From the NCBI RefSeq assembly GCF_036898825.1, contig NZ_JARUND010000001.1, positions 1,426,001-1,490,000 on the forward strand: a stretch of 64,000 nt of DNA, written 5' to 3'. A program made the position numbers and the translations under genes. The DNA comes from Streptomyces sp. B21-083 (GTDB lineage Bacteria; Actinomycetota; Actinomycetes; Streptomycetales; Streptomycetaceae). Positions 19,519 to 27,236 of the stretch are shown here, one piece after another. The notes under the pieces are model-generated. The model made no database searches. It was not told where the DNA came from and worked only from the letters and a program-made list of their open reading frames with translations. Each line of letters begins with the position of its first letter. Within the stretch, counting starts at the first letter, position 1.

Positions 19519-20652
19519 TCAGCAGGTCGGCACGCCGGACAGCCAGGCCGCGCCCTTGATGTAGATGTTCGTCATCCAGGAGCCGTTCGTCAGCTTGGCC
19601 CAGGCGTCATTGGTGTAGCCCTCGGCCGTCACTTCCTGCGCGTGCGCCTGGCAGACCACGTTGACCGTGGTGGGCTGCGCGAAGTAGTCGACCACCCCGG
19701 CGTTGACGTTCGGCTCGCTGTGCGTACGCACCCCGGTGCCCCAGGTCTGGAACGGCTTGCTGCCGCTCGACGGCGGCGGGGTGCTGCTGCCGCCGCAGTC
19801 CGGGATGCCGGGCAGCGACGCCGGGCCCTTGATGTAGATGTTCGTCAGCCAGGAACCGTCGGCCAGCTTGGACCAGATGTCGTTGGTGTAGCCCTCCGCG
19901 GTGACGCTCTCCGCGTGCTGCTGGCACTGGATCGACACCTGGGTCGGTCCGGCGAAGGTGTCCACCACCGCGCCGCCCACGCTCGGCGTGCGGTGGGTGC
20001 GCACCCCGGTGCCCCAGGTCTCGAAGGTCGTACCGCCGTTCGCGGGCGGCGGAGTGGGAGTGCCCGACCCGTTGATCCGGATCGCGCCCGCGTAGTCGCC
20101 GCCGGTGCGCACGGGCGCGACCCTGATGTGGGTGCCCGACTCGTACGCCTCGACCATCTGTCCGGCCCCGAGGTACATGGCGACGTGGTGGACATGCCCG
20201 CTGCCCCAGAACATCAGGTCGCCCGGCAGCAGCGGGGCGCTGCCCTGCGAGGCGGAGAAGCGGGCCGAGGCCTGCGAGCTGTGGAACTGGTCGTCGGCCG
20301 TGCCGTTGAGCAGGTCCTTGCCGGTGGCCTGCGCGTACGCGTAGCGCGTGAAGCCGGAGCAGTCGAAGCCCTTGCGCTCGCTGTCGTGGAGGCTGTCGGG
20401 GTCCGAGCCGTCGTAGTAGCCGTAGCTGGCGCCCGGCGACGCTCCGTGCCCGCCGCCCCAGCTGTACCAGACGCCGATCTGCGAACAGGCGGCGTTCACG
20501 GCCGCCTGCGCGGTGGCCGAGGCACCCGGAGCGAGGACGCCGCAGGTGGCGTCCTGCGCGGCGTGGGCCGGAGCGGAGAAGAACGCGGACAGGGCGAGGA
20601 CCGAGGCCCCCAGGAGCGCGCCGCTGGTCCGGCGACGCGTGCTGCTGATCAT
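19519..20652 (-). CDS. secreted NlpC/P60 peptidoglycan endopeptidase with two C-terminal repeats
   Basis: 377 residues. A signal peptide (cut near APAHA-AQ, residue ~32) is followed by an NlpC/P60 domain: catalytic Cys98 in RKGFDCSGFTRYAY and His156 in GHVHHVAMYLG, with PGDLMFWG between. It should cut peptide stems of peptidoglycan. Two ~80-residue SH3b-like repeats follow (FETWGTGVRTHRTP... and FQTWGTGVRTHSEP...), each with AEGYTND and TNIYIKG, probably for wall binding. The ATG at 20652 lies 7 bases after GGAAGAG; a TTG one codon earlier is less likely. The gene follows an ECF sigma gene and a VanX-type dipeptidase on the same strand, suggesting a shared wall-remodelling role. Confidence 0.92.
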   Translation of the reverse strand: MISSTRRRTSGALLGASVLALSAFFSAPAHAAQDATCGVLAPGASATAQAAVNAACSQIGVWYSWGGGHGASPGASYGYYDGSDPDSLHDSERKGFDCSGFTRYAYAQATGKDLLNGTADDQFHSSQASARFSASQGSAPLLPGDLMFWGSGHVHHVAMYLGAGQMVEAYESGTHIRVAPVRTGGDYAGAIRINGSGTPTPPPANGGTTFETWGTGVRTHRTPSVGGAVVDTFAGPTQVSIQCQQHAESVTAEGYTNDIWSKLADGSWLTNIYIKGPASLPGIPDCGGSSTPPPSSGSKPFQTWGTGVRTHSEPNVNAGVVDYFAQPTTVNVVCQAHAQEVTAEGYTNDAWAKLTNGSWMTNIYIKGAAWLSGVPTC

Positions 20653-20697
20653 CAAGGAACTCTTCCTTCTTCGAAGTGACTGCGGTGGTGGTAGGAC

Positions 20698-20731
20698 GTG
20701 CCGCTCCCCACCCCCGTGGGGGGAGCGGCAC
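20698..20731 (-). terminator. stem-loop after the sigma-factor gene
   Basis: GTGCCGCTCCCC (20698-20709) pairs perfectly with GGGGAGCGGCAC (20720-20731). It begins three bases past the sigma-factor stop and 46 bases before the NlpC/P60 start, so the endopeptidase probably has its own promoter or depends on read-through. Confidence 0.8.
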
Positions 20732-20734
20732 GAG

Positions 20735-21271
20735 TCAGTTGCCGAGCGCGTCGCGCATCTTGGCCAGGCCCCGCATCCGGTTGCGCTGGACCGTTCCGCG
20801 GTGGGCGCCGAGGCGTTCTCCGGCCGTGTCGTGGCTGAGTCCCTCCAGGTCCACGAGGATCACCGCCGCGGCCTCCTTCTCGGAGAGCACGCCCAGCAGC
20901 GCCAGCGTGGTCTCGGAAGCCTCGTAGGAGGCCAGCCCGCCGTCCCAGCCGGTCTCGGGCAGCCGGTCGGTGGACTGTTCGCGGCGGGAGGGACGCTGCC
21001 AGGAGTCACGGAGCAGGTTGAGGGCGACGGTGCAGGTGTAGGCGTACGGGTGCTGCTGGTGCGTCAGGTTCTGGGCGCGGGCCCGTCTGGAGAGCCGTAG
21101 ATAGGTCTCCTGCACCAGGTCGTCGGCGTCGTGCGGGTTGCCCGTCAGGGCCAGCAGCCGCCGTCGCAGCCGTGGCATGTCCGCGGCGAAGGAGGCGTCG
21201 AAGTCGTTCGGGCTCATCCGGTCGCCGTCCTCCCGAGGCGGCGGCGGACAGGCGTAGGTGCTGGTGTTCAC
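20735..21271 (-). CDS. ECF-type RNA polymerase sigma factor
   Basis: 178 residues. Region 2 is visible at PHDADDLVQETYLRLSRRA (residues ~47-65), with HPYAYTCTVALNLLRD as region 2.3/2.4. Region 4 is LLGVLSEKEAAAVILVDLEGL followed by the HTH GERLGAHRGTVQRNRMRGL. There is no clear anti-sigma gene next to it. The GTG at 21271 follows GAGGGGA by about 6 bases; an ATG 18 codons in is possible. It sits 62 bases after the VanX-type dipeptidase gene and upstream of NlpC/P60, so its targets may include wall enzymes; this is inference. Confidence 0.88.
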   Translation of the reverse strand: MNTSTYACPPPPREDGDRMSPNDFDASFAADMPRLRRRLLALTGNPHDADDLVQETYLRLSRRARAQNLTHQQHPYAYTCTVALNLLRDSWQRPSRREQSTDRLPETGWDGGLASYEASETTLALLGVLSEKEAAAVILVDLEGLSHDTAGERLGAHRGTVQRNRMRGLAKMRDALGN

Positions 21272-21333
21272 AACTGTTCCCCTCGTTCGTACGCGCGGTC
21301 GTACGGTCGTGTCGTGTCACGGCGGTCGGCTGG

Positions 21334-21999
21334 TCAGGCCGTCGGGCCGGGCGGGGTGGCGGGGCCGTAGCGGGCGGCCGGTGCCTGGCGCAGCAGCGCC
21401 CAGTACCGGTCTCCGTAGGACCAGTGCCACCATTCGGTCGGGTAGTTGACGAAGCCGGTCGCGCCGAGGGCCCAGCCCAACAGGGCCCGGTTGGCGCGCG
21501 CCTCGGCGTTGATGCCGGGCGCCTCGGTGCGGCAGGCGCCCTCGCTCTCCTCCGGGGTCGCGTTGACCTCCGTGCCCAGCGCCAGCTCTCGGCCGTCCTG
21601 GTCGCACAGCGTCAGGTCGACGGCCCCGCCGCTGACGTGCGGTGCCACCTCCGGCGGGGAGATGTACGCGCTCGCCAGTTCGCGGATCCGCTCGGGCGAG
21701 GCGTCCGGGTGGGCCAGGCGCATGGTTCGCGCGTACTGCTCGAAGTAGCGGCGCTGCAGGTCGGGGGGCCGGTATCCCTCCACCACCAGGAATCTGACCC
21801 CGGCCGGCAGGAGGCGCTGGGCCCGCACCAGTCGGCGCAGCGCGCCGGACCGGAGGTGGGCGTAGTGGCCGTCGTCGTCGGCCTGTCGGTGGTCGAGCCG
21901 CAGGTGGCCGGCCCCGCGCAGGTCGACCAGCGACTCACCGCAGTCGTCCAGCGCGACCGCGGCGACCCGGGCGTCCGAGAGCGTGATGATCTCTGTCAC
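21334..21999 (-). CDS. VanX-type D-alanyl-D-alanine dipeptidase (M15D)
   Basis: 221 residues. The zinc/catalytic motifs of M15 peptidases are present: APHVSGGAVDLTL near residue 119 (His and Asp zinc ligands; one Gly-Ser variation from SxHxxGxAxD) and EWWHWSYGDRYW near 192 (catalytic Glu and His ligand). VEGYRPPDLQRRYFEQ is also typical. It should hydrolyse D-Ala-D-Ala, either for wall recycling or to lower the vancomycin target; no vanH or vanA ligase is adjacent, so resistance is not implied. The GTG at 21999 has no ribosome-binding site, consistent with a leaderless transcript from the promoter under the upstream repeats. Confidence 0.85.
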   Translation of the reverse strand: MTEIITLSDARVAAVALDDCGESLVDLRGAGHLRLDHRQADDDGHYAHLRSGALRRLVRAQRLLPAGVRFLVVEGYRPPDLQRRYFEQYARTMRLAHPDASPERIRELASAYISPPEVAPHVSGGAVDLTLCDQDGRELALGTEVNATPEESEGACRTEAPGINAEARANRALLGWALGATGFVNYPTEWWHWSYGDRYWALLRQAPAARYGPATPPGPTA

Positions 22000-22020
22000 G
22001 CTCAAAGAGTCGCGGACGGC

Positions 22021-22072
22021 GCTGCAGATCCTCTGCAAGTTGTCTGCAAGCGGCCCACCAGGATGTCTGCAG
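22021..22072 (-). promoter_or_regulatory. SARP-type phased direct repeats before the VanX gene
   Basis: Read on the minus strand, TTGCAGA occurs at 22049-22043 and again at 22038-22032, followed by CTGCAGC at 22027-22021. The units are exactly 11 bases apart, one helical turn. A fourth copy (CTGCAGA, 22072-22066) lies 23 bases upstream. Heptamer direct repeats with 11-bp phasing just upstream of the -10 are the known binding pattern of SARP/AfsR regulators. A weak -10, GACTCT (22010-22005), follows 10 bases later and would put transcription start at the GTG codon. The neighbouring gene encodes a SARP. Confidence 0.75.
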
Positions 22073-22094
22073 ACGGTGGCGGCCGGTACGGGAC

Positions 22095-25000
22095 CTACTC
22101 GGTGTCCGCCGCCGGTTCCGTCGTCCCGCAGCCCAACTCCCGGAAGACCGCGTGTGCTTCGGCCCGGGCCGAGCTCGCCGCCGCCGCGTCCCCCTGTGCC
22201 TCCCACACCTCGGCCAGATCGCGGACGGTACGGGCCCGCCACAGCGGCAGCCGCAGGGTCTGCCAGGCCGACAGCGCCCGCTCGAGCGGCTCCCGGGCGC
22301 CGTCCGGATCACCGGCCGCCAGATGCCACTCGCCCAGGGTGCGCAGGACGAGTGCCTCACCGAAGCGGTCCTGGCGTTCGCGGGCGATCTCCAGGCACCG
22401 GCCGAGCCGCTCGCGCGCCTCGTCGAGACGCCCCATCCGCAACTCCGTCTTGGCCAGCGACTGTTCGGTGTACATCACCCCGAACGTGTCGCGCAGGCCG
22501 GCGAAGATCCGCAGCGCCTCGTGCAACAGCCGCTCGGCGTCCGCGAGTCGGGCCTCGGCCCGGTGGCACAGGGCCAGCGAGCGCAGGGTCAGCGCCTCGC
22601 CGTTGCGGTCGCCCTCCGCGCGGTACAGCTCCAGCGCCCGCGTGAGCACCTGCCGGGCCTGCGCGCCCCGTCCCTGTTCCCGGTGCACGTAGCCGATGCC
22701 GTACAGCACCCGGGCCCGGGCGCCCCGCTCGCCGGACTCCCCGTACAGGCCGAGTGCCGCGTTCAGCAGCTCCGACGCCTCGGCGTACCCGGCCTGTTCG
22801 CGACGGGCCGTCCCCATCCCGGCCAGTGCGAGCGCCGCGCCCTCCGGTACGTCGCCGCGTGCCTCGAACAGGCGCAGGGCCTTGCTGAAGTAGGTGTACG
22901 ACTCCTCGAACTCGTCCTGTTCGTAGCGCAGCTGGCCCAGCCCGGCGAGCAGCCACGCCTCGCCCTCGCCGTCCCCGCTGCGGTGTACGGCGGCCATGGC
23001 GGCGGCGTGCGAGCGGGTCCAGGCGTCGAACTGGTTGTACAGCGCGGCCGAGCTCGCGATCAACGCGCCGGCCAGGTCGCGGGCGGCGCGGTCCATACCG
23101 TTGTCCGCGCAGTACTCCACCGCCGCGAGCAGACAGGCCTGTTCGGCGGCGAACCAGGACGCGGGGCGTTCCAGCAGCTCCTCCTCCGTCTCCGCGTCGA
23201 GGGCCCGTACGGCGGCCGGCTCGGGGAAGTACCGGCCGGCCGCGCCCGGGCCCAGGGCCGCCGCTTTCCTGGCCAGCCCCAGCCAGGAGGCCACCAGCCG
23301 CAGCACGGCCGCCCTGCGCTCCTCGGCGCTCTCCTCGGACAGACAGTGTTCGCGTGCGTGTTCCCGGGCCAGGTCATGGATGCGATAGCGGCTGCGCCCC
23401 GTGTCGTCGAGGCCGATCACATCGATGAAGTGGCAGTCCACCAGCCGCTCCACCGCCTCCTCGGCCTCCGGCGTGCCGATGTCCAGCAGGGGGGCGGCGA
23501 TCCAGGCCGCGAAGTCCGGCAGGTCGAACAGGGCCAGCCGCCGCAGCGCCCGGCGCTCCGACAGGTCCAGGTCGGCGTAGCCGAGCTCAAGGCTGGTGCG
23601 CAACTCCAGGTCTCCGGCGCGCAGTTCGTTGAGCCGGCTGCGCTGGTCGCGCAGTCGTCGGGCGAGCCGGCCGGGCGCCCAGTGCGGACGGGCCGCCAGC
23701 CGGGCGCCGGCGATGCGCACCGCCAGCGGCAGCCGCCCGCACAGCGAGACGATCTCGGCGGCCCGCTCCGGTTCGGCGTCCGTACGGTCCGGGCCGGCGA
23801 CCCGGCGCAGGAGTTCGAGCGCCTCCGCCTGGTCGGGCACGGTCAGGTCCAGATGGGCGGCACCCTCCAGCGCCACCAGCCGGCGCCGGCTGGTGACGAG
23901 CACCGCGCAGCCGGGGCCGGGGGGCAGCAGGGGCCGTACGTGCGCCTCGCCGGCCGCGTTGTCCAGGATCAGCAGAACGCGCCGGCGCCCGATGAGCGTG
24001 CGGTAAAGCCCCGTCAGCTCCTCGACCGAGGTCGGCAGATCCTCCGGGTCGGCTCCCATGGCGCGCAGCAGCCTGGCCAGGGCGTCGGCGGGCTGCAGCG
24101 GGGCGGTGTCCCCCGCGCGCAGGTCCACGAACAGGCGGCCGTCCGGGAAGAGCGCGGACATACGGTGGCCGACGTGTACGGCGAGCGCGGTCTTGCCTGT
24201 TCCGGAACGGCCGGAGAACACGCCGATCGGTGGGGCGGTACGGCTGGTCTCGTCGACCTGGCGCAGCAGCGAGGAGGCCCAGTCGATCTGCTCGGATCGG
24301 CCCACGAAGTCGGCTATGTCCGGCGGGAGATGAGACGGCGCGGGTCTCGGCGGGGCGCTGGACGTGTCGCGGGCGGCGCCCGGTGACGGCTTCGGGAGCC
24401 TCGGCTGCTCCCGCCCCGCGCGCTGGTGCCCGGCGTCGCCGGACAGTTTCGCGTCGTTGGTCAGTACCGCCTGGTGCAGGGACCGCAGTTGCGGCCCGGG
24501 GTCGATGCCGAGTTCGTCGCGCAGGATCGCGCGGCCCTCCTGATACGTGCGCAGGGCGTCGGAGACCCGGCCGGTGCGGAACAGCGCGGTCATCAGCTGG
24601 CCGCGTGGCCGCTCCCGCAGGGGGTGGGCGGCGACGTGTGCGAGCAGGGGAGCGATCGTCCGGTCCGCGTCGCCCAGGTCCAGTCGCAGAGCGAAGGACT
24701 CCTCCTGGGCGATGAGCCGCAGTTCCGCCAGCCGGGCGGCCTCTATCCGGGCGAACGACTGGGCGAGCCCTTCCAGTGCCTCCGGGCCGCGCCACAGCCC
24801 CAGCGCCTCGGACAGCAGGTCGGCGGCCTCCTCGGGGCGGCCGTCCGCAGCCGAGGTCCGGCCCGAGGCGAGGAGATCCTCGAAACGGCGGGCGTCGATC
24901 TGGGACGGGTCGAGGTCGGCGACATAGCCGGGCGGTCGCGTCCGGACGACCGCGGCCGGGGTGACCTGGGCCAGTGCGCGCCGCACGGCGGAGACATGGG

Positions 25001-25193
25001 TGGCCACCAGGGCGCCCGCGGTGGCCGGTGCCCGCTCGTCCCAGACGCAGTCCACGAGCCGCTCGGTGGAGAGCACCTCACCGAGGTGGACGATCAGCGC
25101 CGAGAGGACCGCGAGGGGTCTGACACCGCCGAGCGGAGCCCGCCGGTCGCCCTCCCACACCTCCACCGGACCGAGCAGCCGCACCTCGAACAT
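22095..25193 (-). CDS. AfsR/SARP-family regulator with NB-ARC ATPase and TPR domains
   Basis: 1032 residues with the AfsR architecture. The DNA-binding Trans_reg_C domain (MFEVRLLGPVEVWEG...) takes residues ~1-90 and the bacterial transcriptional activation domain (RRFEDLLASGR..., LGIDPGPQLRSLHQAVL) ~95-245. An NTPase with P-loop GRSGTGKTALAVHVG lies around residue 330-345, and RVLLILDNAAGEAHVRPLL follows at ~405. TPR-like repeats run from ~640 to the end. SARPs activate secondary-metabolite or morphological genes through 11-bp-spaced repeats. The start chosen is the ATG at 25193 (GGGGAG directly before it); a GTG 20 codons upstream is open but atypical. It is followed by the SARP-like repeats and the VanX gene. 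Confidence 0.9.
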   Translation of the reverse strand: MFEVRLLGPVEVWEGDRRAPLGGVRPLAVLSALIVHLGEVLSTERLVDCVWDERAPATAGALVATHVSAVRRALAQVTPAAVVRTRPPGYVADLDPSQIDARRFEDLLASGRTSAADGRPEEAADLLSEALGLWRGPEALEGLAQSFARIEAARLAELRLIAQEESFALRLDLGDADRTIAPLLAHVAAHPLRERPRGQLMTALFRTGRVSDALRTYQEGRAILRDELGIDPGPQLRSLHQAVLTNDAKLSGDAGHQRAGREQPRLPKPSPGAARDTSSAPPRPAPSHLPPDIADFVGRSEQIDWASSLLRQVDETSRTAPPIGVFSGRSGTGKTALAVHVGHRMSALFPDGRLFVDLRAGDTAPLQPADALARLLRAMGADPEDLPTSVEELTGLYRTLIGRRRVLLILDNAAGEAHVRPLLPPGPGCAVLVTSRRRLVALEGAAHLDLTVPDQAEALELLRRVAGPDRTDAEPERAAEIVSLCGRLPLAVRIAGARLAARPHWAPGRLARRLRDQRSRLNELRAGDLELRTSLELGYADLDLSERRALRRLALFDLPDFAAWIAAPLLDIGTPEAEEAVERLVDCHFIDVIGLDDTGRSRYRIHDLAREHAREHCLSEESAEERRAAVLRLVASWLGLARKAAALGPGAAGRYFPEPAAVRALDAETEEELLERPASWFAAEQACLLAAVEYCADNGMDRAARDLAGALIASSAALYNQFDAWTRSHAAAMAAVHRSGDGEGEAWLLAGLGQLRYEQDEFEESYTYFSKALRLFEARGDVPEGAALALAGMGTARREQAGYAEASELLNAALGLYGESGERGARARVLYGIGYVHREQGRGAQARQVLTRALELYRAEGDRNGEALTLRSLALCHRAEARLADAERLLHEALRIFAGLRDTFGVMYTEQSLAKTELRMGRLDEARERLGRCLEIARERQDRFGEALVLRTLGEWHLAAGDPDGAREPLERALSAWQTLRLPLWRARTVRDLAEVWEAQGDAAAASSARAEAHAVFRELGCGTTEPAADTE

Positions 25194-25580
25194 CGCTCCC
25201 CGATCGCCGTACCGTCCGCCCCGCGGAACAGGGTAAAAGATATCGGCGATCACGCGTCCGGCACGGCGGCGGCCGGACCGCCGTGACCGGATCCGGTCGA
25301 TGCGGCCAACCGGTTCCGTTCCGCGCGATCACGGGGCGACAGAGCCTCTCGGCCGTGCCGCCGGCAAGGTCGACGCTCCTCTGCTCTGTCATCGGTTGGC
25401 TGGATTCCGCCGCTCGGTGAGTCGCGTGGCGCGCAGGAAGGACGGCTCTTCCGACGTCGTCGTATGAGCGTCGGAGAAAGAAAAGAAACCCGAGATCCGA
25501 GCGCATACGGATGCGGCCCGCGAGGCGTCAACGGGTCGAGAAGAACACGTTCGTTCGACAGGAGCCCCGGGAGGCGCCGT
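25194..25580. other. 387-bp divergent intergenic region
   Basis: It separates the SARP gene (minus) from the lipoprotein gene (plus). An AT-richer patch at 25231-25245, read on the minus strand as GATATCTTTTACCC, is a plausible promoter core for the SARP gene. On the plus side, an in-frame ATG at 25464 opens 39 codons upstream of the lipoprotein start but would bury the signal peptide, so it is rejected. Nothing else was recognised. Confidence 0.45.
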
Positions 25581-26486
25581 ATGCACCGCTGGACCTTGGC
25601 TCTGCTGACCGCCGGTCTGCTGGCTACGACGGCCACCGGCTGCGCGGGTGGCACCGCCGCGGTCTCCGGTGCCGCCGTTCCCGGTGCCGCCGACGCCGGC
25701 CCGCGCCGGACCACGGGCGACCCTCGGGAGACGCTGGCGCTCGCCGAGCAGCTCCTCATCAAGGAGTGCATGGAGAAGCAGGGGCACGAATACTGGGTCG
25801 AGCCGCCCAGGCCCGATGACGTCTCGACCCGCTTCCCGTACGTCGTGGACGACCCGGCATGGGCCAAGGCCCGCGGGTACGGCACCGACCTGCGGCGCGA
25901 CCGGGAGGCCGAGGTCCGGCGCAACCCCAACCAGCGGTACTTCCACTCCATGCCCGAGAAGGGCCGGGCCGCCTTGGTGAGCGCCCTCAACGGGGCGCGG
26001 CCACAAGGGCTTTCGGCCCGGCTGCCGGGCGGCATGCAGGTCTCCCACAGTGACCAGGGCTGCCAGGCCGCCGCCGAACGAGAGCTGTACTCCGACCTCC
26101 AGGCCTGGTTCCGGGCCACCCGGGTCACCGACAGCCTGGCCGGCACGCGCGTCGGTCTCGTGACGAACGACAAGCGCTACCGGGCGGCCGTCGAACCATG
26201 GGCACGCTGTATGCGCGACCAGGGGTACACATACCCGGGCCCCGCCGAGGCCCGTGCCGCGGCCACCCAGCCGGCAGATCCCTGGCCGCACGCCAAGGAA
26301 GTACGGCTGGCCTCGGCCGAGGCGGCCTGCGCAGCCTCCAGCGGCCTGTCGACCGTGGCGAAGTCCCTTGACACCGAGTATTGGGACAAGCTGCGGCGAC
26401 GCTATCCCCAGGAGACGGCCGATCTCGCGCGCCTCAAGCGCGAGGCGCTGCCCCGGGCCCGCGCGATCGTCGCTCGCGGCCACTGA
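25581..26486 (+). CDS. hypothetical lipoprotein
   Basis: 301 residues. Signal peptide with lipobox TATGCAG (Cys21), so the protein is anchored outside the membrane. The mature part is charged and helical, with KECMEKQGHEYWVEPP, an ARCMRDQGYTYPGP block and EAACAASSGL; the paired CM(E/R)xQG motifs recur in secreted actinobacterial proteins of unknown function. The ATG at 25581 has GGGAGG 6 bases upstream. It is followed by a hairpin terminator, so it is probably monocistronic. Function unknown. Confidence 0.85.
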   Translation: MHRWTLALLTAGLLATTATGCAGGTAAVSGAAVPGAADAGPRRTTGDPRETLALAEQLLIKECMEKQGHEYWVEPPRPDDVSTRFPYVVDDPAWAKARGYGTDLRRDREAEVRRNPNQRYFHSMPEKGRAALVSALNGARPQGLSARLPGGMQVSHSDQGCQAAAERELYSDLQAWFRATRVTDSLAGTRVGLVTNDKRYRAAVEPWARCMRDQGYTYPGPAEARAAATQPADPWPHAKEVRLASAEAACAASSGLSTVAKSLDTEYWDKLRRRYPQETADLARLKREALPRARAIVARGH

Positions 26487-26511
26487 CCCGGCCCGCTCCC
26501 CCAACAGACCC

Positions 26512-26531
26512 CCACGGCCGCCGAGCCGTGG
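26512..26531 (+). terminator. short hairpin after the lipoprotein gene
   Basis: CCACGGC (26512-26518) pairs with GCCGTGG (26525-26531) around a 6-base loop, 25 bases past the lipoprotein stop. Plausible terminator of modest strength. Confidence 0.5.
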
Positions 26532-26585
26532 TCGAACCATCCCCACTCACCACGCAACAACTAACCGACGAAAACGAGGAACACC

Positions 26586-27044
26586 ATGTCCGTCAAGCGT
26601 CTCTTCACCGTCGCGGCCTCCGCCGCCGCCGTCGCCGCCCTCTTCTCCCCGCTCTCCAGCGCCAGCGCCCTGGACGCGGGTACGCAGGGCACCAAGTCCG
26701 TCCAGCTCGCCTCCGCGGACGGCTACCTGCACGTCTACACCCAGCCCTACGGCGGCGGCCGGGAGTGCAAGTGGCAGGGCAACTCCGACAACTGGGGCAG
26801 CTGCCGCAACCTGACCTCCGACATCTGGAACAACGGCTACGCGGGCGGCCTGGACGCGGTCGACCTGTACACAGCTCCCAACGGCGGCGGCGCACACGCC
26901 TGCATCGGCCAGGGTGACCGCTGGTGGGACACCACCACCGACAACTACCACTTCACCTACGGCGCGGGCCTGTCCCAGTTCGGTGCCACCGTCAACAACA
27001 ACATCTCCTCGCACCGCTGGGTCGACTACTGCAGCCAGGGCTGA
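26586..27044 (+). CDS. small secreted protein, peptidase-inhibitor I36-like
   Basis: 152 residues with a clear signal peptide (cut near SSASA-LD, residue ~29). The mature domain has two similar halves with VYTQPYGGGRECKW, GSCRNLTSDIWNN, LYTAPNGGGAHACIG and NNISSHRWVDYC, a beta/gamma-crystallin-like pattern seen in the streptomycete peptidase-inhibitor I36 family. Four cysteines could form two disulfides. Good ribosome-binding site GAGGAA 6 bases before the ATG. Inhibitor activity is by family resemblance only. A strong terminator follows. Confidence 0.8.
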   Translation: MSVKRLFTVAASAAAVAALFSPLSSASALDAGTQGTKSVQLASADGYLHVYTQPYGGGRECKWQGNSDNWGSCRNLTSDIWNNGYAGGLDAVDLYTAPNGGGAHACIGQGDRWWDTTTDNYHFTYGAGLSQFGATVNNNISSHRWVDYCSQG

Positions 27045-27056
27045 CCCCCACCGAGC

Positions 27057-27094
27057 GCGCCCCGGTACTCCCGTTGACGGGCGTACCGGGGCGC
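27057..27094 (+). terminator. strong stem-loop after the secreted-protein gene
   Basis: Perfect 12-bp stem GCGCCCCGGTAC (27057-27068) / GTACCGGGGCGC (27083-27094) with a 14-base loop, starting 12 bases after the stop codon. It isolates the secreted-protein gene from vanA. Confidence 0.85.
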
Positions 27095-27120
27095 TCGCAC
27101 CACCGCTGACCAGCCCGGCC

Positions 27121-27160
27121 GCAGAAGCGCTTCCGCCTGACAGAAGCCGCCTTGCGCGGT
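27121..27160 (+). promoter_or_regulatory. possible operator upstream of vanA
   Basis: A 10-bp palindrome GAAGCGCTTC sits at 27124-27133. CAGAAGC occurs there and again about 19 bases on. The position, roughly 100 bases before vanA, suits regulation of the vanillate genes, but no regulator gene is adjacent and the match to any known VanR-type site is not established. Confidence 0.3.
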
Positions 27161-27236
27161 GGTGGCGTCTCTCAGGACCCTGAGTCCAACCACGGCCGCG
27201 GGGCGATGACGCCCCGCTCTCAGGGACGGGAACGCC

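Noticed and set aside
19216..20679. 487-codon plus-strand frame antisense to the NlpC/P60 gene
   Set aside because: The minus-strand product has a signal peptide, catalytic Cys/His and repeats; the plus frame has none and crosses two hairpin terminators.
21334..25193. Vancomycin-resistance locus suggested by the VanX-type gene
   Set aside because: No vanH dehydrogenase, vanA/B-type ligase or VanRS pair is adjacent, so only a dipeptidase function is supported.
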